64,000 nucleotides of DNA, taken from assembly GCA_017557425.1 (NCBI GenBank), contig JAFYYU010000001.1, positions 1 to 64,000 on the forward strand, written 5' to 3'. This DNA is from Muribaculaceae bacterium. Lineage in GTDB: Bacteria; Bacteroidota; Bacteroidia; Bacteroidales; Muribaculaceae. Below the pieces are notes generated by a model, which was not told the origin of the DNA, ran no database searches, and was given only the letters and a program-made list of their open reading frames with translations. Shown in pieces: positions 34,731 to 41,612 of the stretch. Within the stretch, counting starts at the first letter, position 1, and the number at the start of each line of letters is the position of its first letter. The position numbers and the translations under genes are program-made.

Positions 34731-34762
34731 CGAAAGTAGTGTTTTTGCCACAACCCTGCAAA
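34731..34762 (-). promoter_or_regulatory. Promoter of frr
   Basis: Minus strand TTTG (34762-34759), 20-bp spacer, TACTTTCG (34738-34731), one mismatch from the -7 consensus. Confidence 0.6.
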
Positions 34763-34842
34763 TATTTTGCCAAAATTTGTGCAAACCGAATGCAAACAAG
34801 CTTGCTTGATTTGCTGAGGTGCAGCCAAATTTATCCAAAAAA

Positions 34843-35796
34843 TCAAAAATTGCCCTTTGCCGACACGTTCTCACCGTTGAATTCACGAACGATGTAATCC
34901 GGCCGGTTCTTGGTCTCGTTGTAAATGCGGCCGATATACTCCCCGATGATGCCCAACGACAGCAACTGGATGCCACCCAGGAACAGGATGAGCACAACCA
35001 GCGTGGGATATCCCTGTACAGGGTCGCCCCAGATGAGCGCCTTGATGAACACGTAGATCATATAGATAAAGGCACACAGCGAAACAACAAAGCCGACAAT
35101 GGTGGAAATGCGCAACGGTGCCGTAGTGAACGACGTGATGCCGTCGAGAGCAAACGAGAACAAACGGCGGTAACTCCATGATGACGTTCCTGCAACACGG
35201 TCGCCCTGCATGAATTCCACCTCTTTCTTCTTGAATCCGATCCAACTGTACATCCCCTTGGTGTAACGCTCGCTCTCCCGCATCTTCTTCAGAGCGTCAA
35301 CGCACTTGCGGTCCAGCAGACGGAAATCGCCCACATCCTGCAAGATTTCAAAGCGCGAAGCGCGTTGCAGCAGTTTATAGAACATCTGGGACAGGCGCTT
35401 GCGCAACCAGCTCTCCCGGCCCCGAGACTTGCGTTTGGCATACACATCCTCATAACCCTGCTCCCACCATTTGATCATTTCGGGGATGAGCGTGGGCGGG
35501 TGCTGCATGTCGGCGTCCAAGATAACCATGCAGTCACCGGTCACATAGTCAAACCCGGCCAGCATGGCCGCTTCCTTGCCAAAGTTGCGCGACAGGTCCA
35601 CATAGTTGACGCGGCGGTCCTGCTGACGCAGGCGCTGCAGTTCCATGAGGGTACCGTCGGTGCTGCCGTCATTGACGAACATGAGTTCCCAGTCATATGC
35701 AGAATTGGCGTCCATGAGTTTGACCAGCTCGGGATAGAGCAACGGCAGGGACTTCTCTTCGTTATAGCACGGAATCAGGATTGATATCTTTTTCAT
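34843..35796 (-). CDS. Family 2 glycosyltransferase (dolichol-phosphate-mannose synthase-like)
   Basis: 317 residues. GT-A domain: ILIPCYNEEKSLP, VNDGSTDGT, SRNFGKEAAMLAGFDYVTGD, DADMQHPP (D-x-D metal site), then QDVGDFRLLDRK and SERYTKGMY; two C-terminal membrane helices (about 232-255 and 266-290). This is the plan of GtrB/ArnC-type enzymes that load a sugar onto undecaprenyl phosphate. It probably supplies lipid-linked sugar for surface glycans; which sugar is unknown. Follows the M16 gene after 26 bp. Confidence 0.9.
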   Translation of the reverse strand: MKKISILIPCYNEEKSLPLLYPELVKLMDANSAYDWELMFVNDGSTDGTLMELQRLRQQDRRVNYVDLSRNFGKEAAMLAGFDYVTGDCMVILDADMQHPPTLIPEMIKWWEQGYEDVYAKRKSRGRESWLRKRLSQMFYKLLQRASRFEILQDVGDFRLLDRKCVDALKKMRESERYTKGMYSWIGFKKKEVEFMQGDRVAGTSSWSYRRLFSFALDGITSFTTAPLRISTIVGFVVSLCAFIYMIYVFIKALIWGDPVQGYPTLVVLILFLGGIQLLSLGIIGEYIGRIYNETKNRPDYIVREFNGENVSAKGNF

Positions 35797-35822
35797 AATC
35801 TTGTTAAGCGGTTACATTCAAT

Positions 35823-37040
35823 TTATTGGAACGTGAGGGATGAGAGGCAGTCACTCTTGAGATAGGCCGCTGCTTGGGCAATCTGGTCGGGCGTGACAGC
35901 CCGGATGCGCGAGATGGTATCGTCGATGGTTGCCACCTCACCATGATAGAGCAAACCACGGCCAGCGCGCATCGCAATGAACTCGGTGCTGTCGGCTGCC
36001 ACGACCAGTTGGCCGCAATATTGCCTCTTGTAGGCCTCCAACCGACGCTCGGGCAACAAGTCCTGGCTCAGGCGGTTGGTGATGCGCTCAATCACATGCA
36101 GGCTGGACCGCACGTCGTCGTGGTCACAGCCCAGGTAGATTTCGAGCCATCCGCAGTCGCTCAGGAGCGTCAGGGTGGACTCGACGGTATAGACGTAGCC
36201 GCGGCGTTCCCGCAGCTCCACGTTCAACAACGAGTTCATCCCCGGACCGCCCAGGATATTGTTCAACAGCATCAGGGCATATCGCAGGGGATGATTCAAA
36301 TCAGGCACTCGGGCGCCCACAATGGTATGGGCCTGATGGGTGCCTATCTGGATAGTCTGGCGGAACGGGGTATTCATTGAGGGCACCAAACGGTGACGGG
36401 GAGTTATGGCATGGCTCATGCCGCCAAAGTACTTCTCGGCCAAGCGGAACACCCGCTCGGGGCGCTCGGGTCCTACCGAGAAGAAAGCCATGTTGCCGGG
36501 CACATAAAGTGTCTTGAGATAACGCATACAATCCTCCTGGGTGAGGTTTTCCAAGTCCTCTTTCTTACCCAGGATATTGTGCCCTAATTCACTACCCGCA
36601 AACAGCAGGTCCTCGAAGTCGTCATAGACGGCATCGCTGGGGGTGTCACGGTAACTGGCGGCCTCCTCAAGCACCACATCGCGCTCGCGGTCCAGTTCCT
36701 CCTGCGGGAATACCGACCACTGCACCAGATCGGCCAGCAGGTCGATGGCCCGCGCCAGATGCTGGTGCGGGAAAACGGAGTAGAGCATGGTGCCCTCCTT
36801 GGTGGTATAGGCGTTCAACTCGCCACCCACACGCTCCATGCGGTTCAGGATGTGCCAGGCACGCCTGTGTTTTGTGCCTTTGAAGATGGTATGTTCCACG
36901 AAGTGGGCCAGGCCATGATGCCCGTCCTGCTCGTCGCGGCTACCGGCGTTGATGGCCAGACCGCACCATGCCACTTGGTTGGTAGTGGTAATGTGCACCA
37001 GTCGCAGGCCGTTGGGCAATGTATGATAGTAGGTTGTCAC
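35823..37040 (-). CDS. M16 family zinc protease
   Basis: 405 residues, the length of one full M16 subunit. The inverted zinc motif HFVEH lies at residues 46-50 (HxxEH), and the third ligand glutamate should be in the helix around RERDVVLEEAASYRD. No signal peptide, so it may be cytosolic or use another route; its relatives include processing peptidases and bacterial PqqL/YmxG types. It lies between the S24 repressor and the glycosyltransferase genes. Confidence 0.9.
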   Translation of the reverse strand: MTTYYHTLPNGLRLVHITTTNQVAWCGLAINAGSRDEQDGHHGLAHFVEHTIFKGTKHRRAWHILNRMERVGGELNAYTTKEGTMLYSVFPHQHLARAIDLLADLVQWSVFPQEELDRERDVVLEEAASYRDTPSDAVYDDFEDLLFAGSELGHNILGKKEDLENLTQEDCMRYLKTLYVPGNMAFFSVGPERPERVFRLAEKYFGGMSHAITPRHRLVPSMNTPFRQTIQIGTHQAHTIVGARVPDLNHPLRYALMLLNNILGGPGMNSLLNVELRERRGYVYTVESTLTLLSDCGWLEIYLGCDHDDVRSSLHVIERITNRLSQDLLPERRLEAYKRQYCGQLVVAADSTEFIAMRAGRGLLYHGEVATIDDTISRIRAVTPDQIAQAAAYLKSDCLSSLTFQ

Positions 37041-37048
37041 TATTTCTG

Positions 37049-37076
37049 TTTAGAGTTTAGAGTTTAATGTTTAAAG
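37049..37076 (+). repeat. TTTAG heptamer repeat, 4 units
   Basis: Units tttagag, tttagag, tttaatg, tttaaag. It fills the gap between the repressor and M16 genes and contains the stop codon of the repressor (TAA, 37073-37071). Confidence 0.7.
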
Positions 37077-37751
37077 ACGTGTGTTCAGGTGGAGGACATG
37101 CTGGACGAGCAACATCTCGTGGATGTCGCTGCGTCGCACATCCATATCGTCGTAGTTGGGATTCTCGCTGCGCAGCACGACCATATTGGGATCGGTGTGC
37201 CGGCGCAGGTATTTTACCAATCTGAAGTCATCCAGTTGAATGACATATATCTGGCCCCAATAAATCTGGTTGGGATTGCTCACCTCGCGCACGGCAACAA
37301 AGTCGCCGTCCTTGATGACCGGAGCCATCGAGTCGCCGCTCACACGCACGATGCGGCAATCGGGACTCATATTGGGCAGATTGACCCAACCCACGATATT
37401 CTCGCTGGCGAACAGTTCATTCCGTCCCGATGCCACCCCAGCGGTCACATCGACATCATAAACCGGCGTGGCATCGGCACCACCGGCCCGTGTATTGTCG
37501 CCATCGACACGCACCACATTCTTGCCAAAAGGCAAATCGGTGCCCTCCAGCAGCCACTCCTTGCTCACGCCCAAGTTGACGACCATGCGGTTCAGGAACG
37601 ACTCGCTCAGCGGCATGTGGGCATTGAGATACTTTGACAGGTTGGAGGTATCCACCCCGATGCGCTCGGCAAACTGCACTTGCTTCAAGCCCATTTCTTT
37701 CATCAGGTACTTGATGCGGCCGATGATTTCGGCATTCTTTTCTTGTTCCAT
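37071..37751 (-). CDS. S24-family (LexA/CI-like) helix-turn-helix repressor
   Basis: 226 residues from the ATG at 37751; an earlier start at 37784 is in the promoter and rejected. N-terminal helix-turn-helix (about 8-70: LKQVQFAERIGVDTSNLSKYLN), then a S24 peptidase domain (about 100-215). Autocleavage geometry is intact: A104-G105 in VTAGVASG, nucleophile S141 in VSGDSMAPV, general base K180 in RLVKYLRR; G-to-S 36 and S-to-K 39 residues, near LexA and CI values. So it could respond to RecA. Divergent from a thioesterase gene, with an 8-bp-arm palindrome on its -33 box. Downstream on the same strand are the M16 and glycosyltransferase genes. Confidence 0.88.
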   Translation of the reverse strand: MEQEKNAEIIGRIKYLMKEMGLKQVQFAERIGVDTSNLSKYLNAHMPLSESFLNRMVVNLGVSKEWLLEGTDLPFGKNVVRVDGDNTRAGGADATPVYDVDVTAGVASGRNELFASENIVGWVNLPNMSPDCRIVRVSGDSMAPVIKDGDFVAVREVSNPNQIYWGQIYVIQLDDFRLVKYLRRHTDPNMVVLRSENPNYDDMDVRRSDIHEMLLVQHVLHLNTRL

Positions 37752-37781
37752 TGATAATTGTGTTCTATGGTTATTTGTCGG

Positions 37782-37814
37782 CAAAATTACAACAAAATAT
37801 TTGCATATTGCAAA
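37782..37814 (-). promoter_or_regulatory. Promoter of the S24 repressor gene
   Basis: Minus strand TTTG (37814-37811), 21-bp spacer, TAATTTTG (37789-37782). The -33 box lies in one arm of the palindrome 37798-37816. Confidence 0.7.
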
Positions 37815-37816
37815 TA
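37798..37816. promoter_or_regulatory. Candidate repressor operator
   Basis: Perfect inverted repeat, arms TATTTGCA and TGCAAATA with the 3-bp centre TAT, covering the -33 element of the repressor's own promoter. The size (19 bp) fits a dimeric helix-turn-helix protein. Confidence 0.6.
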
Positions 37817-37870
37817 ATTGCTTGAAAAATCGATTAATTTATGGTAAAAGCGCCGAAAAAGAACGAATCA

Positions 37871-37903
37871 TTGCCGGCATAACCAGAAGATTGATTATAT
37901 TTG
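37871..37903 (+). promoter_or_regulatory. Promoter of the thioesterase gene
   Basis: TTG (37871-37873), 22-bp spacer, TATATTTG (37896-37903), ATG 24 nt after the box. Confidence 0.6.
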
Positions 37904-37926
37904 CATGGAGTAATAAAAACAGCAGA

Positions 37927-38292
37927 ATGATAGGACTCACACATACCAGCCAACTGACGGTGACCGATGCCGTCACGGCCGTTACCATGGGCTCGGGTGA
38001 CATGCCCGTGCTCGCCACACCGGCCATGATGGCGCTCATGGAGAATGCCGCCATGCTTGCCGTAGCCGGCCATCTGCCCGAGGGGTGCACGACCGTAGGC
38101 GGGCACATCGCCTCGTCCCACCTCAAGCCCAGCAAATTGGGCGATACTGTCACCGCCACTGCCATCGTCACCGGTGTTGACGGTAAGAAAATCGAATTTA
38201 AAGTTCAGGCACATTGCGGCGACGTCCTGTTGGGCGAGGGCACGCATCTGCGTTTTATTGTTGACCGTAACAAATTCATGTCGAGATTATGA
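37927..38292 (+). CDS. Hotdog-fold thioesterase (FlK-like)
   Basis: 121 residues from the ATG at 37927; the open frame extends upstream but overlaps the promoter and the repressor gene. The wording (MGSGDMPVLATPAMMALMENAAMLAV, TTVGGHIASSHLKPSKLGDTV) fits the FlK-like thioesterase group, where Thr-Glu-His residues (here in ATPAMMALMEN and GGHIASSH) make the active site. It would hydrolyse an acyl-CoA. Overlaps the next gene by 4 bp. Confidence 0.83.
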   Translation: MIGLTHTSQLTVTDAVTAVTMGSGDMPVLATPAMMALMENAAMLAVAGHLPEGCTTVGGHIASSHLKPSKLGDTVTATAIVTGVDGKKIEFKVQAHCGDVLLGEGTHLRFIVDRNKFMSRL

Positions 38293-38789
38293 AAAAGATA
38301 TTTTTTTGCATCACATTGCTGGCTTTCATGCTATGCAGCCTCTCCGTAAATGCCCAAGAACAGACGGCGCCAAAAAAGGTCTATAACGAGGAAATCAACC
38401 CGCTGGAGCAGATTGACCAGGCGATTGTCCAGGCCCAAGCCGAGGGCAAATTCGTCATCTGCCAGGTGGGCGGCAACTGGTGCCCGTGGTGCCTGCGCTT
38501 TGCCGATTACATCACCAACGACAGCACCATCAACAGCGTCATTGAGCAGAACTTCGTATATATCCACGTGAACTACCATCCCCGCAAGGCGGGAGAAGTG
38601 GGCAAGGCCCTCATGAAACGCCTGAACAACGCCGGACGTTTCGGCTTTCCCGTATTTGTTGTGCTGGACGAACAAGGCAATATCCTTCACATCCAGGACT
38701 CGAGTTTCCTTGAGGAAGGTCAAAGCTACAACCAAGAGAAAGTGCTGCGATTCTTTAAAAACTGGACCCCAAAAGCCGTGCGTGAATAA
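38289..38789 (+). CDS. Exported thioredoxin-like protein
   Basis: 166 residues. Signal peptide (about 1-22, ending VNAQ), then a thioredoxin fold with the active site WCPWCLRF (C-P-W-C) near residue 63 and the cis-proline region GRFGFPVFVVLDEQG. Close to the thioredoxin_7/DUF255 group. Probably a periplasmic thiol reductase or isomerase. ATGA overlap with the thioesterase gene. Confidence 0.85.
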   Translation: MKKIFFCITLLAFMLCSLSVNAQEQTAPKKVYNEEINPLEQIDQAIVQAQAEGKFVICQVGGNWCPWCLRFADYITNDSTINSVIEQNFVYIHVNYHPRKAGEVGKALMKRLNNAGRFGFPVFVVLDEQGNILHIQDSSFLEEGQSYNQEKVLRFFKNWTPKAVRE

Positions 38790-38801
38790 TACAACCCGAT
38801 T

Positions 38802-39128
38802 ATGGCAAGCAACCCCGATTTAGTGCAATACATCGCTGACCAGTGCGCTGGAGCCGGCGAAATTATGACGAAAAAGATGTTCGGCGACTACGGCATCTAC
38901 TGTGACGGCAAGATTTTCGGGCTCATCTGTGACGACTGCCTCTACCTCAAACCCACCGAGGCGGTGCGGCCGTTGCTGCGCATGGTGGAGCTGCGGCCTC
39001 CTTATGACGGCGCCAAGGACTACTTCCTGATTGCCGATGTCGATGACAGCGACTACCTTTCCATGCTCGTGCGCGAGACCTGCAAAGTCCTGCCCGAACC
39101 CAAACCCAAGAAAAAGAAGAAATCATGA
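38802..39128 (+). CDS. TfoX N-terminal-domain protein
   Basis: 108 residues. Matches the TfoX/Sxy N-terminal domain alone: MTKKMFGDYGIYCDGKIFGLI, LYLKPTEAVRP, PPYDGAKDYFLIADVDD; lysine-rich tail (KPKKKKK). The C-terminal TfoX domain that links to competence in gamma-proteobacteria is absent, so a competence role is not implied. Overlaps the carbonic anhydrase gene by 4 bp. Confidence 0.83.
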   Translation: MASNPDLVQYIADQCAGAGEIMTKKMFGDYGIYCDGKIFGLICDDCLYLKPTEAVRPLLRMVELRPPYDGAKDYFLIADVDDSDYLSMLVRETCKVLPEPKPKKKKKS

Positions 39129-39667
39129 TTGACGAGATTATCGAATTCAACAAAACGTTTGTCGCCAGCAAAGGCTATGAACAGTATGTGACGGACAAGT
39201 ACCCCAGCAAAAAACTGGCGGTGCTGTCGTGCATGGACACACGTTTGACCGAGCTGCTGCCCGCTGCCCTGGGCCTGAAAAACGGTGATGCCAAAATCAT
39301 CAAAAATGCAGGTGGACTGGTCATTTCGCCCTTTGACTCGGCATTGCGCAGCCTCGTTGTTGCCGTCTATGAGCTGGGCGTGGAAGAAATCATGGTGGTA
39401 GCGCACTCCAACTGCGGCGCCTGCCACATGAGTTTCGACCATTTCCACCACGAGATGAATCAGCGCGGCGTGACCGATGAGACGCTCGATACCATCCGCC
39501 GTTGCGGCATCGACCTCGACCAGTGGCTGGAGGGATTCAAGGACACCTCCGAATCGGTACGCAAGACCGTCGAGACCATCAAGACGCATCCGCTGATGCC
39601 CCGTGACATCACCGTGCGCGGCTTCATCATCGACTCGGTGACCGGCGCCCTGGAAGAAATCGTGTAA
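39125..39667 (+). CDS. Beta-class carbonic anhydrase-like protein
   Basis: 180 residues. Zinc ligands of the beta class are visible: C in LSCMDTRL (C-x-D-x-R dyad near residue 36) and H-x-x-C in HSNCGACHM near residue 94. No signal peptide. Shorter than most, close to Cab-type enzymes. It would interconvert CO2 and bicarbonate in the cytosol. Joined by overlaps to the TfoX gene and 18 bp before the DMT transporter gene. Confidence 0.87.
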   Translation: MIDEIIEFNKTFVASKGYEQYVTDKYPSKKLAVLSCMDTRLTELLPAALGLKNGDAKIIKNAGGLVISPFDSALRSLVVAVYELGVEEIMVVAHSNCGACHMSFDHFHHEMNQRGVTDETLDTIRRCGIDLDQWLEGFKDTSESVRKTVETIKTHPLMPRDITVRGFIIDSVTGALEEIV

Positions 39668-39685
39668 AGCAGAAATCTCTACATC

Positions 39686-40615
39686 ATGTTTTTCCTACTG
39701 ATAACACTGGCGATGGGCTTGTTGATGCCCTTCCAGACCGCGGCCAACTCTAGGCTGCGCGGGGTCGTTGGGCCGGCCTATGTCTCGACGCTTGTCTCTT
39801 TCTCGGTCTCCACATTGGCTCTGCTGCTGGTGTCGCTGCTGGCGGGAATTCCCATTTTGCCTACCAGTCAGATGCTCGCTGAGGCGCCCTGCTGGAGCTG
39901 GTTTGTCGGCATCGTCGCTGTGGTGACCATTACCATCGCCATCCATCTGTTCAAGGAAATCGGGCAGTTGCAGGCCCTGATTATCCCGGTGTTCAGCCAA
40001 CTGATTTTCAGTCTGACGATTGACCACTTCGGGTGGTTTGGCGCCAAGGTCATCCCTTTGGGCACCAACCGCATCATCGGCGCGCTACTGCTCATCATCG
40101 GTGTCATACTCGTGGTCGTTCTGCCTCGACTGAAAGCAGGCCAACCAACGGCTGGCACCAGCACCGGGTCACGGCAGACGTTCTGGCAGCTCATGGCAAT
40201 CCTCTCGGGATGTCTTTCGGCCAGCATTACCGGCGCCTATGCCCAGTTGTCCAGCATTGTGGGCAATCCTGTCCAAGCCACTACGGTGGCCTTCTTCGTC
40301 GCTACGATGGCGCTGCTGCTGTTCTGCACCTGCATCGGCAAGACGCAACTTATCGCCAAAGGCTTCAGCCGCGATTATCCCTGGTGGATGTGGGCTGGCG
40401 GTTTATGCGGTGCGGTTATCGTATTCGGCAACGCCTGGCTCGTCCCCAAGGTCGGAGTCGGCGTGTTTACTATGGCGCTGCTGGTGGGCCAACTCGCCCT
40501 AAGCATGCTGATGGAACACTACGGCTGGCTCGGCGCCCCGCGCAAACGCATCTCGTGGCTCCAGATCGTCGGCATCCTCCTCATGCTAGCCGGCGTCGCC
40601 CTCATCCGCCTGTAA
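39686..40615 (+). CDS. DMT-superfamily transporter (DUF606/YdcZ-like)
   Basis: 309 residues with 10 hydrophobic helices in two homologous halves (each about 150 residues). N-terminal MGLLMPFQTAANSRLRGVVG and the repeat FGNAWLVPKVGVGVFTMALLVGQLALSMLMEHYGWLGAPRK (second half) match the DUF606 group, where the two halves each begin with a similar motif. The solute is unknown. Last gene of the 37927-40615 run. Confidence 0.83.
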   Translation: MFFLLITLAMGLLMPFQTAANSRLRGVVGPAYVSTLVSFSVSTLALLLVSLLAGIPILPTSQMLAEAPCWSWFVGIVAVVTITIAIHLFKEIGQLQALIIPVFSQLIFSLTIDHFGWFGAKVIPLGTNRIIGALLLIIGVILVVVLPRLKAGQPTAGTSTGSRQTFWQLMAILSGCLSASITGAYAQLSSIVGNPVQATTVAFFVATMALLLFCTCIGKTQLIAKGFSRDYPWWMWAGGLCGAVIVFGNAWLVPKVGVGVFTMALLVGQLALSMLMEHYGWLGAPRKRISWLQIVGILLMLAGVALIRL

Positions 40616-40643
40616 ACATATTACTTTCCTATACAAATTACGA

Positions 40644-40692
40644 TTTTTCGTGGGAAAACATGTCATGAACACTTGTTTATTCCCACGAAAAA
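40644..40692. repeat. 13-bp perfect inverted repeat
   Basis: Arms TTTTTCGTGGGAA (40644-40656) and TTCCCACGAAAAA (40680-40692), loop 23 nt. It starts 28 bp after the transporter stop; may end transcription or be a short mobile element. Confidence 0.7.
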
Positions 40693-40816
40693 ATGTAAAG
40701 TCAATAAAAAGGAAACTATATAACTCACTGATAGAGTGGAAGAATAACACTCATCACAAGCTATTGATACTTGAAGGTGCAAAGCAAGTGGCAACCGCTC
40801 CAAAATTTTTGCAAAA

Positions 40817-40970
40817 CACCCGAAGGGTGGCCTTTGAATAACCGCGGGTAATGCAATTCAACGAGCTTTAGCGAGGTGGGTTGCATCACCCGTGGGACTT
40901 GGGCTCCCCTGCTGTGTCGCTGAAGGCGACCCCGACACTCTGACGACATGGGGTCGCCCATCAGGCGACA
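40817..40970. repeat. Three-hairpin structured element
   Basis: (i) CACCC-GAA-GGGTG at 40817-40829; (ii) CCGCGGGTAATGCAA (40842-40856) with TTGCATCACCCGTGG (40881-40895): 14 of 15 pairs with one G-U; (iii) TGTCGC (40915-40920) with GCGACA (40965-40970), plus GGCGACCCC (40925-40933) with GGGGTCGCC (40950-40958). Pairing supports an RNA or a mobile palindromic element. Similar PEGLNI-type intergenic repeats are known to me in Bacteroidales, but the match is by memory. Confidence 0.55.
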
Positions 40971-41056
40971 TAGAGAGATGATGGCCATTTGGGCGTCTGC
41001 TTCATTACACTTGTCAAGTATTTTGGAGTTGTTGCCCAAGGTGTAGGATGCTAAAA

Positions 41057-41087
41057 TTGCATATATGAGAGTATTTGTTTATCTTTG
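41057..41087 (+). promoter_or_regulatory. Promoter of the DNPH1-like gene
   Basis: TTG (41057-41059), 20-bp spacer, TATCTTTG (41080-41087); leader about 18 nt. Confidence 0.7.
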
Positions 41088-41111
41088 TGAGTTGAAAAAA
41101 CTGAGATTGAT

Positions 41112-41525
41112 ATGGCGAAGAAGATTTATTTTGCGGGGTCGATACGTGGCGGGCGCGTGGATGCGGAGTTGTATCACCGCATCATCACTTACATCCAGCG
41201 CACCGACGTGGTGCTGACCGAACATGTGGGCATGAGCAACCTGAACCTTATAGAACAGGGGCTTGGCGATGCCCGCATCTATGACCAGGACACGGCATGG
41301 CTGCGCGAGAGCGACCTGCTCATCGGCGAGTGCACCTGCCCCTCGCTGGGTGTGGGCTACGAACTGGCCTACGCCGAGGCCCATGGCATCCCCTGCCACA
41401 TCTTCTACGACAGAGGCAAGACGCAACTGTCCGCCATGCTCACGGGCAATCCCTACTTCCACATCCACCCCTACGAACGGGAGAAAGACATCTACCCCCT
41501 GCTGGACGAGATCCTTAATCGTTGA
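41112..41525 (+). CDS. DNPH1/RCL-like nucleoside 2-deoxyribosyltransferase-family hydrolase
   Basis: 137 residues. Matches the 2-deoxyribosyltransferase fold as in human DNPH1 (RCL): KKIYFAGSIRGGR (phosphate loop), YDQDTAWLRESDLLIGE (catalytic region) and CTCPSLGVGYELAYA (E nucleophile region). DNPH1 cleaves 5-hydroxymethyl-dUMP and other deoxynucleotides and so keeps damaged nucleotides out of DNA. First of a run with a nuclease and DNA-processing genes. Confidence 0.85.
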   Translation: MAKKIYFAGSIRGGRVDAELYHRIITYIQRTDVVLTEHVGMSNLNLIEQGLGDARIYDQDTAWLRESDLLIGECTCPSLGVGYELAYAEAHGIPCHIFYDRGKTQLSAMLTGNPYFHIHPYEREKDIYPLLDEILNR

Positions 41526-41557
41526 TAGTATTTTCGTCTTTTTCTATGGGCATATAA

Positions 41558-41588
41558 TTGTTTTTCTAGATTTTTTGTCTTATCTTTG
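41558..41588 (+). promoter_or_regulatory. Promoter of the DUF1016 nuclease gene
   Basis: TTG (41558-41560), 20-bp spacer, TATCTTTG (41581-41588); ATG at 41613. Confidence 0.7.
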
Positions 41589-41612
41589 CTTATCATATTT
41601 TTCCTTACAATC

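Larger units (their letters stand above)
40616..41111. other. Gene-free stretch full of dyads
   Basis: 496 bp without a credible gene; short frames on both strands only run through the repeats. It holds the inverted repeat 40644-40692, a three-hairpin element 40817-40970 and the promoter 41057-41087. Confidence 0.75.

Noticed and set aside
40761-41039. 92-codon minus-strand frame over the hairpin element
   Set aside because: Follows the palindromic repeats; its residues come from the repeat and not from a protein family.
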